A stretch of DNA of 64,000 nt from JBBPZK01 sp965219175. Its GTDB lineage: Bacteria; Actinomycetota; Rubrobacteria; Rubrobacterales; Rubrobacteraceae. The stretch is from assembly GCA_965219175.1 (NCBI GenBank), contig CBDCNI010000001.1, positions 2,852,001 through 2,916,000 on the forward strand, in the 5' to 3' direction. Every line of letters starts with the position of its first letter. The stretch's first letter is position 1. A program made the translations under genes and the position numbers. The notes beneath the pieces are model-generated. The model worked only from the letters and a program-made list of their open reading frames with translations, was not told where the DNA came from and made no database searches. Shown here in pieces: positions 40,470 to 50,048 of the stretch.

Positions 40470-42347
40470 TTGTTGGTCATCCCGTTTATCGGGATACTCT
40501 CCATCCCGTCGCTCGTGTGGTTTTCGAACAACTGGACGGTCATCGGTAACGACGCGGGCCGCTACATGCTGGCGAGCATGTACCTCTTCTCGGGACGAGA
40601 CTTCGTGACGCTATCCGGCAACCACGGTCCTGTACTGCCCGCCCTGATCGGCCTCCTAACCTTCCTGTTCGGTCGCGATACGGAAGTTCTGGCGATGGCG
40701 GTGCGGGTGCTGACGCTACTCAACCCTCTCCTGGCGTACTTTCTGGTCAAGAAGCTCTCCGGCCCTCTCGCCGGCCTGATCTCCGCCGCCCTGGTCGCCT
40801 TGCTCGGCTACAACCTAACAGCTTCAAGCGCGTTCAACATAGACGGCGTGCTGCTGACGGTCTACCTGCTGGCTCTCCTCTCCCTGACGGCGGCCGTCCA
40901 GAGGGACAGCTCTTCTCTAGCTTTCATCTCCGGCCTGATCCTCGGGGCCTCCATACTGACCAAGGAGACCGCGTTCGCGAACCTTCCGCTCGCCCTGCTC
41001 GCGGTTCTGCTGCTCGACTGGCGATTGCGAGGGGCATTCTGGCACTATCTGGGTCTGGCGCTGGTGTGCCTGCCCTGGTGGGTCTGGGTCTACTCCTTCG
41101 ACGGGAAGATATACCTCGTCGGCAACCTGCCGACGAGCCTGCAACTCCCGAGCCTCATCGCAGCCCTGCTCCTCCTGGGCCTCGCCGTCGGCGCCTATGC
41201 TTCCGGTGCGATCACGCGGCTGCTGGACAACGAACGCTTGCGGTTCTGGATCGGCTGGCTCGTGGTGGTCGCATGGACCATCGCGCTCACCGGGTTGTTG
41301 CTCTCGGCCGGGTCTCACGCCCTATCCAAACTATCCTACGACGAGTTGAAACAGTACCTCTCGGAGCTTCTGTATCCCGCCGTGATCATCGTGCCGGTGC
41401 TTATAATCGTAATCGGGTACGTCATATGGAAATCTCGCGGTCGAAACGTACCCTGGCGGCTTCTCGGCCTGGCGTTGCTCTTTCAGGCTCCGGTCGTCCT
41501 CCTCGTGGCGGTCGAGGGTTGGGCCTGGCGTCAGTTCCTCGTCCCCCAGACCCTGCTGTTCTGCGCGCTAGCCGCGCTAGTGGCGGATGCAATAAGGGTT
41601 GCGATGCTTGGGAGATCCTACTCAGGCCGGTTTCTGGCAGCCGCGGCGGCGGCGTCTCTCGCTGTTCTGTTATTAGTGTCCGCCGGGGCGCAAGTCCGTT
41701 ACCTGCTCCCCGAGAAGACGGACAACGTAGCCAAGGAACATCGGGTGGCTCCGGAGGCCTCAAGCATGGTCGATTGGATGTCTCAAAACGTGCCGGGAGG
41801 GAAGAACATACTCGTCAGCTCGGCCCAGGCGAACTACGTGGTATTCCTGGACGGCGGGAGGCACGACTGGACCCAGATCAGGTTGGATCAGAGCGTGTGC
41901 GTGCCTCGTCCGAACGTCCAGATGAGATGCGACGTCAAGCAGAACGCCATCTCGAATACGCCGCGCGACGCGGTCTGGGTTCAGATGATCGGCGAGTGTA
42001 AGAACATCTCTCTCTCAATGCGCAGCCTGCTGGAGCAAGCCCGCAGAAACTCCGGCTACGTCTTGATCACCAGCAGCCACGTACATGCCGGGATAATAGA
42101 ATTGCCGGTGCGGCTAGAGAGGAGCGGCGCTTTCAAAGTAGTCCATTCGGAACGTATCAAGAAAGGCCCCTACAGCAACAGAGACGGCCTCGTACTGCTC
42201 AAGACCACGGGCCGTAACCCCAAATCCGTGCCTACCCTGATGACAAAGGACACGCTGGACGCACTAGAAAGTTGCGAGAAGAAGAAAGGCCCCGGCGCGC
42301 AAAAGAGGCTGAATTCAACGTTCCCGAACGGCATCCGGACTAGATAG
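40470..42347 (+). CDS. Polytopic glycosyltransferase-like membrane protein (PMT/ArnT type)
   Basis: This 625-residue protein has about 10-12 helices. The first extracytoplasmic loop contains GNDAGRYMLASMYLFSGRDF, and a conserved Asp there is the catalytic base in the GT39/GT83 (PMT/ArnT) fold. The region GASILTKETAFANLPLALLA is the usual helix-loop of the family, and the last about 200 residues form a soluble domain. It is likely to transfer a sugar from a polyprenyl-phosphate donor. TTG 40470 is used here; the frame is open back to 40353 and the N-terminus could start earlier. A mini-ORF (ATG 40381, six codons) overlaps that region. Confidence 0.8.
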   Translation: MLVIPFIGILSIPSLVWFSNNWTVIGNDAGRYMLASMYLFSGRDFVTLSGNHGPVLPALIGLLTFLFGRDTEVLAMAVRVLTLLNPLLAYFLVKKLSGPLAGLISAALVALLGYNLTASSAFNIDGVLLTVYLLALLSLTAAVQRDSSSLAFISGLILGASILTKETAFANLPLALLAVLLLDWRLRGAFWHYLGLALVCLPWWVWVYSFDGKIYLVGNLPTSLQLPSLIAALLLLGLAVGAYASGAITRLLDNERLRFWIGWLVVVAWTIALTGLLLSAGSHALSKLSYDELKQYLSELLYPAVIIVPVLIIVIGYVIWKSRGRNVPWRLLGLALLFQAPVVLLVAVEGWAWRQFLVPQTLLFCALAALVADAIRVAMLGRSYSGRFLAAAAAASLAVLLLVSAGAQVRYLLPEKTDNVAKEHRVAPEASSMVDWMSQNVPGGKNILVSSAQANYVVFLDGGRHDWTQIRLDQSVCVPRPNVQMRCDVKQNAISNTPRDAVWVQMIGECKNISLSMRSLLEQARRNSGYVLITSSHVHAGIIELPVRLERSGAFKVVHSERIKKGPYSNRDGLVLLKTTGRNPKSVPTLMTKDTLDALESCEKKKGPGAQKRLNSTFPNGIRTR

Positions 42348-42686
42348 GGAACTCTTTAGAGATAGGGACTCCTACCCTTTGTAGGTTCTCGCTATAGCTT
42401 GGAGTAACCGGCGCGGTTTTGCGCCGTATTAAGCCAGTTGCCTCACTCACTTTGGAGTGATTTTTGTCACCCTACTCTGGAATTTCTTGCTAGAAAGTGA
42501 CCAAGCGGATGAAAGTAGTCTAGTTTGCCCGTGGGACTGGCCCTCTGCTCACAGCTTCGCCAAGCCTATGTGGCACCAGAAACGGTCGCCGCACTACCCA
42601 AGTACCACCAAAGATAAGTGACTACTCGACCCTGAACCTCCGCAACCCAACCTACTGAGCAGGCTATGTTGTCTGGTGACAAGACC
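42348..42686. other. Intergenic gap of 339 bases, weak hairpin only
   Basis: The stretch is less GC-rich than its neighbours. It contains a small stem (CGGCGC/GCGCCG, 42409-42426) with a 6-base loop and TATT behind it, the likely end of the upstream transcript. One plus-strand frame reads LRQAYVAPETVAALPKY before a stop, which may be a gene scrap, but I cannot assign it. Nothing else is recognisable. Confidence 0.4.
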
Positions 42687-43511
42687 TCAAGAGGATATTT
42701 TTCGAGCCTCGGCATCGTATCCCGTGATGGAAGTGTCCTTTATTGCCGGAAACGGAGAGCGCAAATGTTCCAGGTAGTCTGGTCTCACACTGCTCCTTGC
42801 TGGAAGCTCTAACTTGAAGGCCAGCACCTCTTCTGATGAACCAGCCTCGGCCAGGAGATCTCCATCCGCCGAGACGGCCATGGTTCCTCCTACGAAAGTG
42901 AACTCTTCGCCCGGACCGGTCTGGTTCACGTAGGCGTGCGGCAAGCCGTTCTCAAGCGCACGGGCCATGCAGAAGACCCGGTGATCTAGTCCGAAGGGCT
43001 CCATGTTGGCGGAGATAGCGACCAGGAGGTCGGCGCCAGCCTGTGCGAGAGCCCGCGCCACCTCGGGAAACTCTACGTCGAAGCAGATCATGATCCCCAC
43101 TTTGAACCCGGCGAGATCCACTATAAGAAGCTCGTCCCCCGGCAGGTAAGCCTCTCGCTCCGATCCAAAGAGGTAGGTCTTTCGGTAGACGCCGGCAAGT
43201 TTCCCTTCCCGATTGATGTAGATAGCCGAGTTGGCGATGCCGCCACCGAAGCGCTCCGGCGCGCCGAATATCACGGCGGTTGAGCTATCTTTCGCGAGTT
43301 CCGCTACGCGCCCGACTTCCGGCCCCTCTGGCTCCACGGCCAGCTCTTCCGGCCTGACTGTCGTGTAGCCGCTCAGGAAGAGCTCGGGGAAGATGACCAG
43401 GTCGGCATCGGAATGCTCACCCATTACCCTGCCCATGCTCTTTATGTTCGCGTCTATCTGGCGCAACCGCGGGCTCAGTTGTGCCAGGATTATGTTCAGT
43501 GTTTCGGGCAT
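42687..43511 (-). CDS. Nitrilase-superfamily carbon-nitrogen hydrolase
   Basis: This 274-residue protein has the Glu-Lys-Cys triad of the nitrilase fold: Glu in VIFPELFLSGYTTV, Lys in YRKTYLF, Cys in IMICFDVEFPEVARALA. A second conserved Glu lies near the active site. It resembles amidases of the NIT family (omega-amidase/beta-ureidopropionase style) in length and spacing. It is the last gene of a minus-strand cluster with an APC permease, suggesting hydrolysis of an imported amide (inference). Start ATG 43511. Confidence 0.9.
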   Translation of the reverse strand: MPETLNIILAQLSPRLRQIDANIKSMGRVMGEHSDADLVIFPELFLSGYTTVRPEELAVEPEGPEVGRVAELAKDSSTAVIFGAPERFGGGIANSAIYINREGKLAGVYRKTYLFGSEREAYLPGDELLIVDLAGFKVGIMICFDVEFPEVARALAQAGADLLVAISANMEPFGLDHRVFCMARALENGLPHAYVNQTGPGEEFTFVGGTMAVSADGDLLAEAGSSEEVLAFKLELPARSSVRPDYLEHLRSPFPAIKDTSITGYDAEARKISS

Positions 43512-43559
43512 CAGGTACGCTCCTCTCTATTCAATACTCCTCTATGACCGCGCTCAACG

Positions 43560-44912
43560 CTAGTCGGATGTGGCCATATTTTCGTCAATGCTCATACGGG
43601 GCGGAGGCTTGCGGAAGCCTCGGGTGAGCCAGGCCAGCCAGACTATACCTATCACCAGCCAGACCACGCCGATGATCTCGGCGTTTATATCCAGGTTCAG
43701 CAGCAAGTAGAAGTCTATGGCCGCACCGGCGAGCGGGAGTACGACCCACAGAATTATCCCACCGATCCCGCCTCGCGGGCGGTTACGCAGGAAGTGCGCG
43801 ACGACGCTGAGGTTGACCAGAGTGAAGGCGCTGAACGCGCCGAAGTTGATGAACGAGGTAGAGGTGGTAACGTCGAGGAACAATGCGCCCAGACCGGTGA
43901 TACCTATGAGCGTTATGGAGACCACCGGGGTGCGCATGCGGGGAAGAATGTAACTGAGCCCACGGGGAAGCGCACCGTCGCGTCCCATAGCGAATAGCAG
44001 CCTGGAGGCACCGGCCTGGATAGCGAGCCCGGAGGCGAACTGGCCGATGATCAAACCAGCCAACAGGAAAGAAGAGAAGAGGTTGCCGCCGATCGTCTTC
44101 GCCAGTTCGAGAGCGGCGGAGTTGACGTCCTTGAAGCTACCTCCAGGGTGGATCAACTGCGCGAAGTAGGAGACGGTGACAAACAAAGCGCCGAAGAACA
44201 GGACGACTATAAACATGGCGCGCGGTATCGTTCGGCGCGGGTCGTGGGTCTCCTCGGTGAGCAGGGTGAGGCCATCGAACCCGATGAAGGAGTAGGCGGC
44301 CACGGCGGCGCCGGCCGCGATGGCCGCCACCGTGAGATTCTGGTTGACGAACGGGCTCGCCAGGCTGGCTCCAGTGTCTTGCCCGACGAAGTGTCCGATG
44401 CTCAGTGCGACGAAAATGCCGAGCACGAGCAACTGGAACGCCACGAGCAGGTAGTTGGCCTGGGCCGTGACCCTGATGCCGATGACGTTGAGGACCGTGG
44501 TAATGAGGATGAAGGCGATCACCCACACCGCTATAGGAACGCCCGGAAACTGCGCCGACAGGTAGGCTGCGCCGATCAGCCAGACTACCAGTGGAATAAA
44601 AAAGTAGTCGAGCAGGATGAGCCATCCGGTGAGGAAACCGAGCCTCGGCCCCATCTCCCTTCCTACATATGTGTAGGCCGAACCTGCGGTCTGGTAGTGT
44701 ACGGATGCCATCCGACCATAGCTATAGGCGGTGAACAGCATCGCGACGAGTGTGACGAGATAGGCCGTTGGGGCGGCTCCATTGGAGATCTGGGCGATGA
44801 TCCCGATGGTAGCCAGCACGATCAGCGGTGTCACCCAGGCGATCCCGATTATGACGACCCCACTGAGCCCAAGGGTCCGTTTCAGCGTCTGCGTCTCTGT
44901 ATTGCTCGTCAT
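43560..44912 (-). CDS. APC-superfamily amino acid permease
   Basis: This 450-residue protein has 12 predicted helices. The N-terminus TLGLSGVVIIGIAWVTPLIV contains the Gly-rich unwound region of helix 1, and AAYSFIGFDGLTLLTEETHD is helix 6 with its following loop, a hallmark of APC transporters. It takes up an amino acid or amine by cation symport. It lies between the dehydrogenase and nitrilase genes on the same strand, so it likely brings in the substrate of the cluster. Start ATG 44912. Confidence 0.92.
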   Translation of the reverse strand: MTSNTETQTLKRTLGLSGVVIIGIAWVTPLIVLATIGIIAQISNGAAPTAYLVTLVAMLFTAYSYGRMASVHYQTAGSAYTYVGREMGPRLGFLTGWLILLDYFFIPLVVWLIGAAYLSAQFPGVPIAVWVIAFILITTVLNVIGIRVTAQANYLLVAFQLLVLGIFVALSIGHFVGQDTGASLASPFVNQNLTVAAIAAGAAVAAYSFIGFDGLTLLTEETHDPRRTIPRAMFIVVLFFGALFVTVSYFAQLIHPGGSFKDVNSAALELAKTIGGNLFSSFLLAGLIIGQFASGLAIQAGASRLLFAMGRDGALPRGLSYILPRMRTPVVSITLIGITGLGALFLDVTTSTSFINFGAFSAFTLVNLSVVAHFLRNRPRGGIGGIILWVVLPLAGAAIDFYLLLNLDINAEIIGVVWLVIGIVWLAWLTRGFRKPPPRMSIDENMATSD

Positions 44913-44991
44913 GAGCTTCCTTTCCTGGTCTCTACTCAGGGCGACCCTACGGATGAAAACACCCCGCTCCTCCTACGCTACCGGTGATCGG

Positions 44992-46338
44992 TCAGCGTAC
45001 ATGGCCGTGGTCTGAACCTTCTTTGTCCAGACGTTCGAGCCGCTTGCGGGCGGTGGCCTCGTGGGCCCATAGTCCTTCTGTTTGGGAGAACCTGACCACC
45101 GGCGGAGCCAACCGCCTCGTCCCCTCATCACCCGTCACCCTCTGATAGGTGAGGGTTTTGGTGAACTTCGCAACCGAGAGGCCACCCGTGTAGCGCGCAG
45201 CGCCCGCGGTAGGCAGGACATGGTTGGTCCCGGTCATCCCCTTGTCAGCGTATGCAACCGTAGACTGGTTTCCCAGGAAGAGAGAACCGTAGTTCCTGAG
45301 GTTCTCCAGGTACCAATCGTCCTCTTCCGTATGAATTTCGAGGTGCTCCGGGGCAAGTTCGTCAGAGAGACGCACGGCCTCTTCGCGACTTCCCACAACG
45401 ACTACTGTCCCATGCTCTCGCCAGGCTGCACCTGCCACATCGGCGGTCTTTAGCTCCCCGAGCTGGTTCTCGATCTCTTCCATCACGGCCTTCCCAAACT
45501 CCTCTGAGGTAGTGACGAGTGAGGCTGGCGAGGTCGGGCCATGCTCGGCCTGCCCCAATAGGTCAGCCGCCACTAGCTCGGGATCTGCTGTCTCGTCAGC
45601 TATTACCGCTATCTCGGATGGTCCGGCGAGGAGGTCTATGCCCACCGTCCCGAAGAGCTGGCGCTTGGCCTCGGCGACGTAAGCGTTGCCGGCGCCCACG
45701 ATCACGTCGACAGGTTGATCCAGGTCCTCGAAGAGCCCGAAAGCCATCGCCGCCAACGCTTGAACCCCGCCCACGGCGTAGATCGCATCCGCCCCCGATA
45801 CAGCGATGGAGTGGAGCATCGCCGGGTGGACGCCTCCTTCCCGGCGCGGCGGCACGCAGGCGATCACCTTCTCGACCCCCGCCACCTTCGGTACCGCGAC
45901 GGTCATGAACGGTGAGGCAAGGAGGGGTACCCGTCCCGCGGGCTGATAAGCTCCGACCGATCCTACGGGTATCTGCTTCTGTCCCGTGACGATGCCGGGA
46001 GCAACCTCCTTTTCGAAGTCAACCAGCGTCTCGCGCTGCATCTCGGCGAAGCGCTTCGTGTTGTCCCGGCCGAACTCGATAGCCTCACGCAGTTCGGGCT
46101 CTACCGAATCTGTCGCGCTTGCAATTTCCTCTTTCGAGATGCGGAAGTCAGGCGGATCCCAGCCGTCTAGCTCGCGGGAATATTGCCTCACGGCATCCAT
46201 TCCCCCGCTCTCGATGCGCGAGAGCATCTCGGAGACCCGCTCCTTAACCGCCGGCGGCGAACCTTTCACCGGCTCCTCCGTGGGCCGCTTGAGATAATGG
46301 CAATCCTCGATCCGGTTGTCTTCGTTAACCTCTCTCAA
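44992..46338 (-). CDS. Histidinol-dehydrogenase-family protein, HpsN-like
   Basis: This 448-residue HisD-fold enzyme keeps LLAGPSEIAVIADE, then GQAEHGPTSPASLVT and NHVLPTAGAARYTGG, with the zinc-site Gln and His of the family. It opens YLKRP and contains QKQIPVGSVGAYQPAGRVPL, then PPRREGGVHPAMLHSIAVSG. These points look closer to the sulfopropanediol 3-dehydrogenase (HpsN) branch than to true HisD. No other his gene is nearby. It would oxidise a primary alcohol to the acid in two NAD+-dependent steps. The actual substrate is unknown; a plain histidinol dehydrogenase is the less likely alternative. TTG start 46338. Confidence 0.85.
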   Translation of the reverse strand: MREVNEDNRIEDCHYLKRPTEEPVKGSPPAVKERVSEMLSRIESGGMDAVRQYSRELDGWDPPDFRISKEEIASATDSVEPELREAIEFGRDNTKRFAEMQRETLVDFEKEVAPGIVTGQKQIPVGSVGAYQPAGRVPLLASPFMTVAVPKVAGVEKVIACVPPRREGGVHPAMLHSIAVSGADAIYAVGGVQALAAMAFGLFEDLDQPVDVIVGAGNAYVAEAKRQLFGTVGIDLLAGPSEIAVIADETADPELVAADLLGQAEHGPTSPASLVTTSEEFGKAVMEEIENQLGELKTADVAGAAWREHGTVVVVGSREEAVRLSDELAPEHLEIHTEEDDWYLENLRNYGSLFLGNQSTVAYADKGMTGTNHVLPTAGAARYTGGLSVAKFTKTLTYQRVTGDEGTRRLAPPVVRFSQTEGLWAHEATARKRLERLDKEGSDHGHVR

Positions 46339-46420
46339 CCCAGAATCCTTTCATCTCGCCGGTCCCATACCGGGCATCGGTTCCCGCAACTTCCGGTAGA
46401 TATTAAGCAAGCCGGGCATT

Positions 46421-48031
46421 TCATGATGAGGACTCGGGATCGAGCAGGATCATGATTCCCTCATGCGCGCGCAGGTCGAGGCGTGTAAGTTCGACGCTAC
46501 CGCTGCGATCCATAAAAGTGGAGCATAGCAACTCGCCGGTCTCCGCCGCGGCCGAGAGGTCGATTTGAAGTGGCTCTGATCCGAAGTTGAGTGCCACCAG
46601 CACCCGATTCTCTTCTTCCCTCAGGTAAGCAAAGATCCCTTCCCCGGTATCCAGCGAACGATACGATCCGACCGTCAGGGCCGGCAACCCGCGTCGCAGA
46701 TGAGTCAGGCGTCGGACCAGGGCGAGAATAGAGTGTGGGTCTCTTTCCTGAGCCTCCACGTTGACCTTCTCATAGTCGTCTGCGATGGGCAGCCAGGGCT
46801 CTGCGTCCTTCGGGCAGAAGCCGGCGTTCACGTCTGCGCTCCACTGCATCGGGGAGCGCTCCGGATCACGCCCGTAGCCCGGACTCCTTATGCCCTGCGG
46901 GTCGTGGGCCAACTCAGCAGGTACCGGCACATCAGTCATCCCGATCTCGTCGCCGTAGTAGAGTGTGGGCGTGCCGCGCAGAGTCAATAAAAGCATGTGC
47001 GTTACCCGGCTATGCTCCCGGCTGAGACGGCTCGCGATCCTCGGCTCGTCGTGGTTTCCAAGGACCCAGTTTGGCCAGGCACCCTCGGGTAGGGCCGCCT
47101 CGTAGGCGTCAACAGCGGCGCGGATCTCTCTGGTATCCCAGTTCTCCGTGACGACGAACTGGAAGTTGAAGGGCAGGTGAACGCCATCTAGGGCTTCACC
47201 ATAGTAGGTCATCAGGCGCTCCAGAGGCAGGTAGATCTCCCCGATCAGGACCCGCTCATCGTACTCGTTAGCCACGGCGCGCATTTCACGTACAACCCCA
47301 TGTACCTCTGGCCGATCCTCGGAGTACACTCGTCTCTGACGCGTCCAGGGCGAGTCTCCTTCTCTCCACTCGGGGTTGGGTGGATTATCGCGGAAGAACT
47401 CGTCCTTGAGGACGATCCATAGCACGTCGATCCGGCAGCCGTCCACTCCTCGCTCGAACCAGAAACGCATGACATCGTACATGGCTTCTCTGACCTCGGG
47501 GTTGCGCCAGTTGAGATCCGGCTGTTTCTTGTCGAAGCTACACAAATAGTATTGACCCGTAATTCCATCGAACTCCCAGGCTCCGCCGCCGAAGTAGCTC
47601 TCCCAGTTGTTGGGCGGTCCGCCATTTCGTGAAGGGTCCCGCCAGATGTACCAATCTCTCTTGGGGTTCCCGCGCGACGAGCGCGACTCCATAAACCAGG
47701 GATGCTCGTCGGAGGTGTGGTTTGGTACGAAGTCGACGATGATCTTGATGCCACGCTGGTGTGCCTCTTCCAACAAGTCGTCGAAGTCCGAGAGTGAGCC
47801 GAATAGAGGATCGACATCACAGTAGTCGGCTATGTCATAGCCGAAGTCCGCCATGGGCGAGGGATAGAAGGGAGAGAGCCAGAGGGCGTCCACGCCGAGC
47901 CATTCAAGGTAATCTAGCTTGGAAGTTACGCCCCCAAGGTCACCAATCCCGTCTTCGTTGGTATCCGAGAAGCTGCGAGGGTAGATCTGGTAGATCACCT
48001 CTGATTGCCACCACGACGGCTGTTGATTCAA
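46421..48031 (-). CDS. GH13 alpha-glucosidase
   Basis: This 536-residue TIM-barrel enzyme has the GH13 conserved regions in order: region I DFVPNHT, region II GVDGCRIDVLW (nucleophile Asp), region III IGEIY (acid/base Glu) and region IV LGNHDEPR (Asp). The motif QPDLNW is typical of the oligo-1,6-glucosidase/alpha-glucosidase subfamilies, which are intracellular; no signal peptide is present. It retains alpha-glucosidic specificity by family. It lies at the promoter-proximal end of the cluster, divergent from the PucR gene. TTG start 48031. Confidence 0.93.
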   Translation of the reverse strand: MNQQPSWWQSEVIYQIYPRSFSDTNEDGIGDLGGVTSKLDYLEWLGVDALWLSPFYPSPMADFGYDIADYCDVDPLFGSLSDFDDLLEEAHQRGIKIIVDFVPNHTSDEHPWFMESRSSRGNPKRDWYIWRDPSRNGGPPNNWESYFGGGAWEFDGITGQYYLCSFDKKQPDLNWRNPEVREAMYDVMRFWFERGVDGCRIDVLWIVLKDEFFRDNPPNPEWREGDSPWTRQRRVYSEDRPEVHGVVREMRAVANEYDERVLIGEIYLPLERLMTYYGEALDGVHLPFNFQFVVTENWDTREIRAAVDAYEAALPEGAWPNWVLGNHDEPRIASRLSREHSRVTHMLLLTLRGTPTLYYGDEIGMTDVPVPAELAHDPQGIRSPGYGRDPERSPMQWSADVNAGFCPKDAEPWLPIADDYEKVNVEAQERDPHSILALVRRLTHLRRGLPALTVGSYRSLDTGEGIFAYLREEENRVLVALNFGSEPLQIDLSAAAETGELLCSTFMDRSGSVELTRLDLRAHEGIMILLDPESSS

Positions 48032-48190
48032 ACTAACCTCTTTCTCAGAAGCTCGTACGTTGTCGGTACTCCCCCAAGCTTCGGTTCCCGCGCTTACCTG
48101 TAGCTCATATACTAAGAACCCTCTGGCGCTGCGACAATACGTCAGTACTATAAAACTGGAGGCAAGATCTAGAACATGTTATAAGAGCGT

Positions 48191-49723
48191 ATGTCTGTGA
48201 CGGTTCGGGAGTTGATCGGAGTCCCATATTTGAGGCTGCGACTTCTGGCCGGCTCGGACGGTATCGACCGGGAGATACGGTGGGCGCACGCGTCCGAGTT
48301 GCCGGATCCATCGGAGTGGCTCGACTCTGGCGCCCTCGTGATGACCACGGGCCTCGGCCTTCCTACTGAGCCGGAGGCGCAAGGAACTTACATCGAGCGG
48401 CTGGCACGGGCGGGCCTGGGCGGGCTACTCATCGGCGAGCAAGCTGACGAGAGGATTTACGCGCCCGAGCTCACGAGCCGCCTGGTGGCTGTGGCGGATG
48501 AATACTCGTTTCCCGTACTGCTGATGCCGTACGAACTCCCGTTCGCCGACGTTGCGCGAGTGGTAATGGAAGCGAACAGCGGTGAAGAGCATGCACGGGT
48601 CGGCCAGGCGCTGCGTATCTACGACACGGTACGACTCGTGATCGGGGCCATATCTGGATGGGAGTTGATCGTTCGGCTCGGCGCTGTGACGAACTGCGAG
48701 TTGCACGTGATCCACCCCGTGACCGGGGACCCCACCTTCGTAGAGTCCTCGAGTCTCTTGCAGCTTCCCGCATCCGCGTTCGATCAGATCGCTGAGAAAC
48801 TCTCCGGTCGCTCGCTCCCCGGTTCGACGGTCGTGCGCATCCCTTGCCGGACACGGCACGTAGTAGCTTTGGCCGTTCCGGCTTCCCGTCCCGCTGCACT
48901 GGTGGCTATCAGTAAGAGCGAGGAGCCGCCGGACCTTTTCGTCTTGCGCCACGTAGCCGCGGTCGCGGCCATGGAGGTCGAGAAACTCAAGGCGTCGCGC
49001 GAGAGCAGCCGTCGGTCTGGGGCCGAGTTACTTGCGGGCCTCATAGACGATCGTTACGACGAAAACGTCGCCGACAGACTACTTGCGGAGAGGAATCTGG
49101 CCGAAAAGCCCTGGATCATCGCCGCTTTCGCAGGTGCAGAGGCGGGAGCACACTATGACCTTCATCTCCGGCTGGAAGAACGCGGTGTGCCGCATCTGCT
49201 GAGCCGTCGCACAGAAACCTTTGTCGCGCTGTTGCCTAACGTCGAAGGGGCGATCCGAACCCTGGTGCAAGAGATCGATCCGCCAGTCGGTTTGAGCGAT
49301 CCCGTGACCGGGGCGGCGCGTGTTGCCGATGCTCACCGGGAAGCCGTGTGGGCGCTGCAAGGTGCCCGAGTAACCAGCGCCACGATCATCCGCTACGGCG
49401 AAGACGCAGTATCTCCGTTCTTGCCGCGCGACCTCGACGAGTCGCAGGCGATCGTACGCCACATACTGGGACCACTCCTCGAGTACGATGCCGAACACAA
49501 CGCCCCACTTGTAGCATCGTTGAGAACTTACCTCACGTGCAACCGATCGCTAAAAGAAACCGCCCAAGCGCTACACGTGCATAAACAGACTGTTATCTAC
49601 AGGATACGACGCGTGGAAGAATTGACCGGACGGCGGCTGCGACGTATGGAGGACATCGTCGACTTCTGGCTCGCCCTGAGGGCGCTCGACTTTCTGGGTC
49701 GGGATGACCGATGGATCGACTAG
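48191..49723 (+). CDS. PucR-family transcriptional regulator
   Basis: This 510-residue protein has an N-terminal PucR domain (GTDREIRWAHASELPDPSEW-like segment IDREIRWAHASELPDPSEWL), a GGDEF-like/middle region, and the C-terminal HTH_30 (SLKETAQALHVHKQTVIYRI, then RRVEELTGRRL). It would sense a small molecule and control the divergent catabolic genes 42687-48031 through the 160-base shared intergenic region. ATG 48191; TATAAG lies 5 bases before it, so a leaderless start is possible. Confidence 0.92.
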   Translation: MSVTVRELIGVPYLRLRLLAGSDGIDREIRWAHASELPDPSEWLDSGALVMTTGLGLPTEPEAQGTYIERLARAGLGGLLIGEQADERIYAPELTSRLVAVADEYSFPVLLMPYELPFADVARVVMEANSGEEHARVGQALRIYDTVRLVIGAISGWELIVRLGAVTNCELHVIHPVTGDPTFVESSSLLQLPASAFDQIAEKLSGRSLPGSTVVRIPCRTRHVVALAVPASRPAALVAISKSEEPPDLFVLRHVAAVAAMEVEKLKASRESSRRSGAELLAGLIDDRYDENVADRLLAERNLAEKPWIIAAFAGAEAGAHYDLHLRLEERGVPHLLSRRTETFVALLPNVEGAIRTLVQEIDPPVGLSDPVTGAARVADAHREAVWALQGARVTSATIIRYGEDAVSPFLPRDLDESQAIVRHILGPLLEYDAEHNAPLVASLRTYLTCNRSLKETAQALHVHKQTVIYRIRRVEELTGRRLRRMEDIVDFWLALRALDFLGRDDRWID

Positions 49724-50048
49724 CGTGAAGCAGACTCCGCCCAGCGCAACGGTAGGTGTTGGCATTAGAGATTTTGTTTGGGGAACCTCTCTGTAAGGCT
49801 ATTATTTGTGACCTGCGCCCAGAGTCTCTGCTACTTTATGCGCGTGCAGTAGCTCTTCGGAGAAGAAATATCGGTAGAGTTTACGAGACACCCTTGGATG
49901 ACCGCAATGCTCTGCCAATATTGGTGATAGACGGTAGTCGCCGCCGGTCAGGTAGCACCACGACCATACGGAAGCGAACAGCCGTCGTCCGCCACGTCTG
50001 CCCGTACTCCAGGTTGTTATGAGAACCTACATCCTCTTCCGAATCGTT
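49724..50048. other. Intergenic gap of 325 bases, nothing recognisable
   Basis: An open frame of 88 codons (49756-50022) starts at TTG without a ribosome site and its translation has no coherent motif, so I do not call it. A CTCTTC...GAAGA imperfect hairpin near 49855 is the only structure seen. It separates the PucR stop from the small membrane peptide on the other strand. Confidence 0.4.

Noticed and set aside
44992..46338. Calling this gene hisD of histidine biosynthesis
   Set aside because: No other his gene is adjacent, and its N-terminus and PP...HPA segment resemble the HpsN branch. I kept only the family-level call.
49756..50022. 88-codon frame behind the PucR gene
   Set aside because: It starts at TTG without a ribosome site and its translation shows no recognisable motif.
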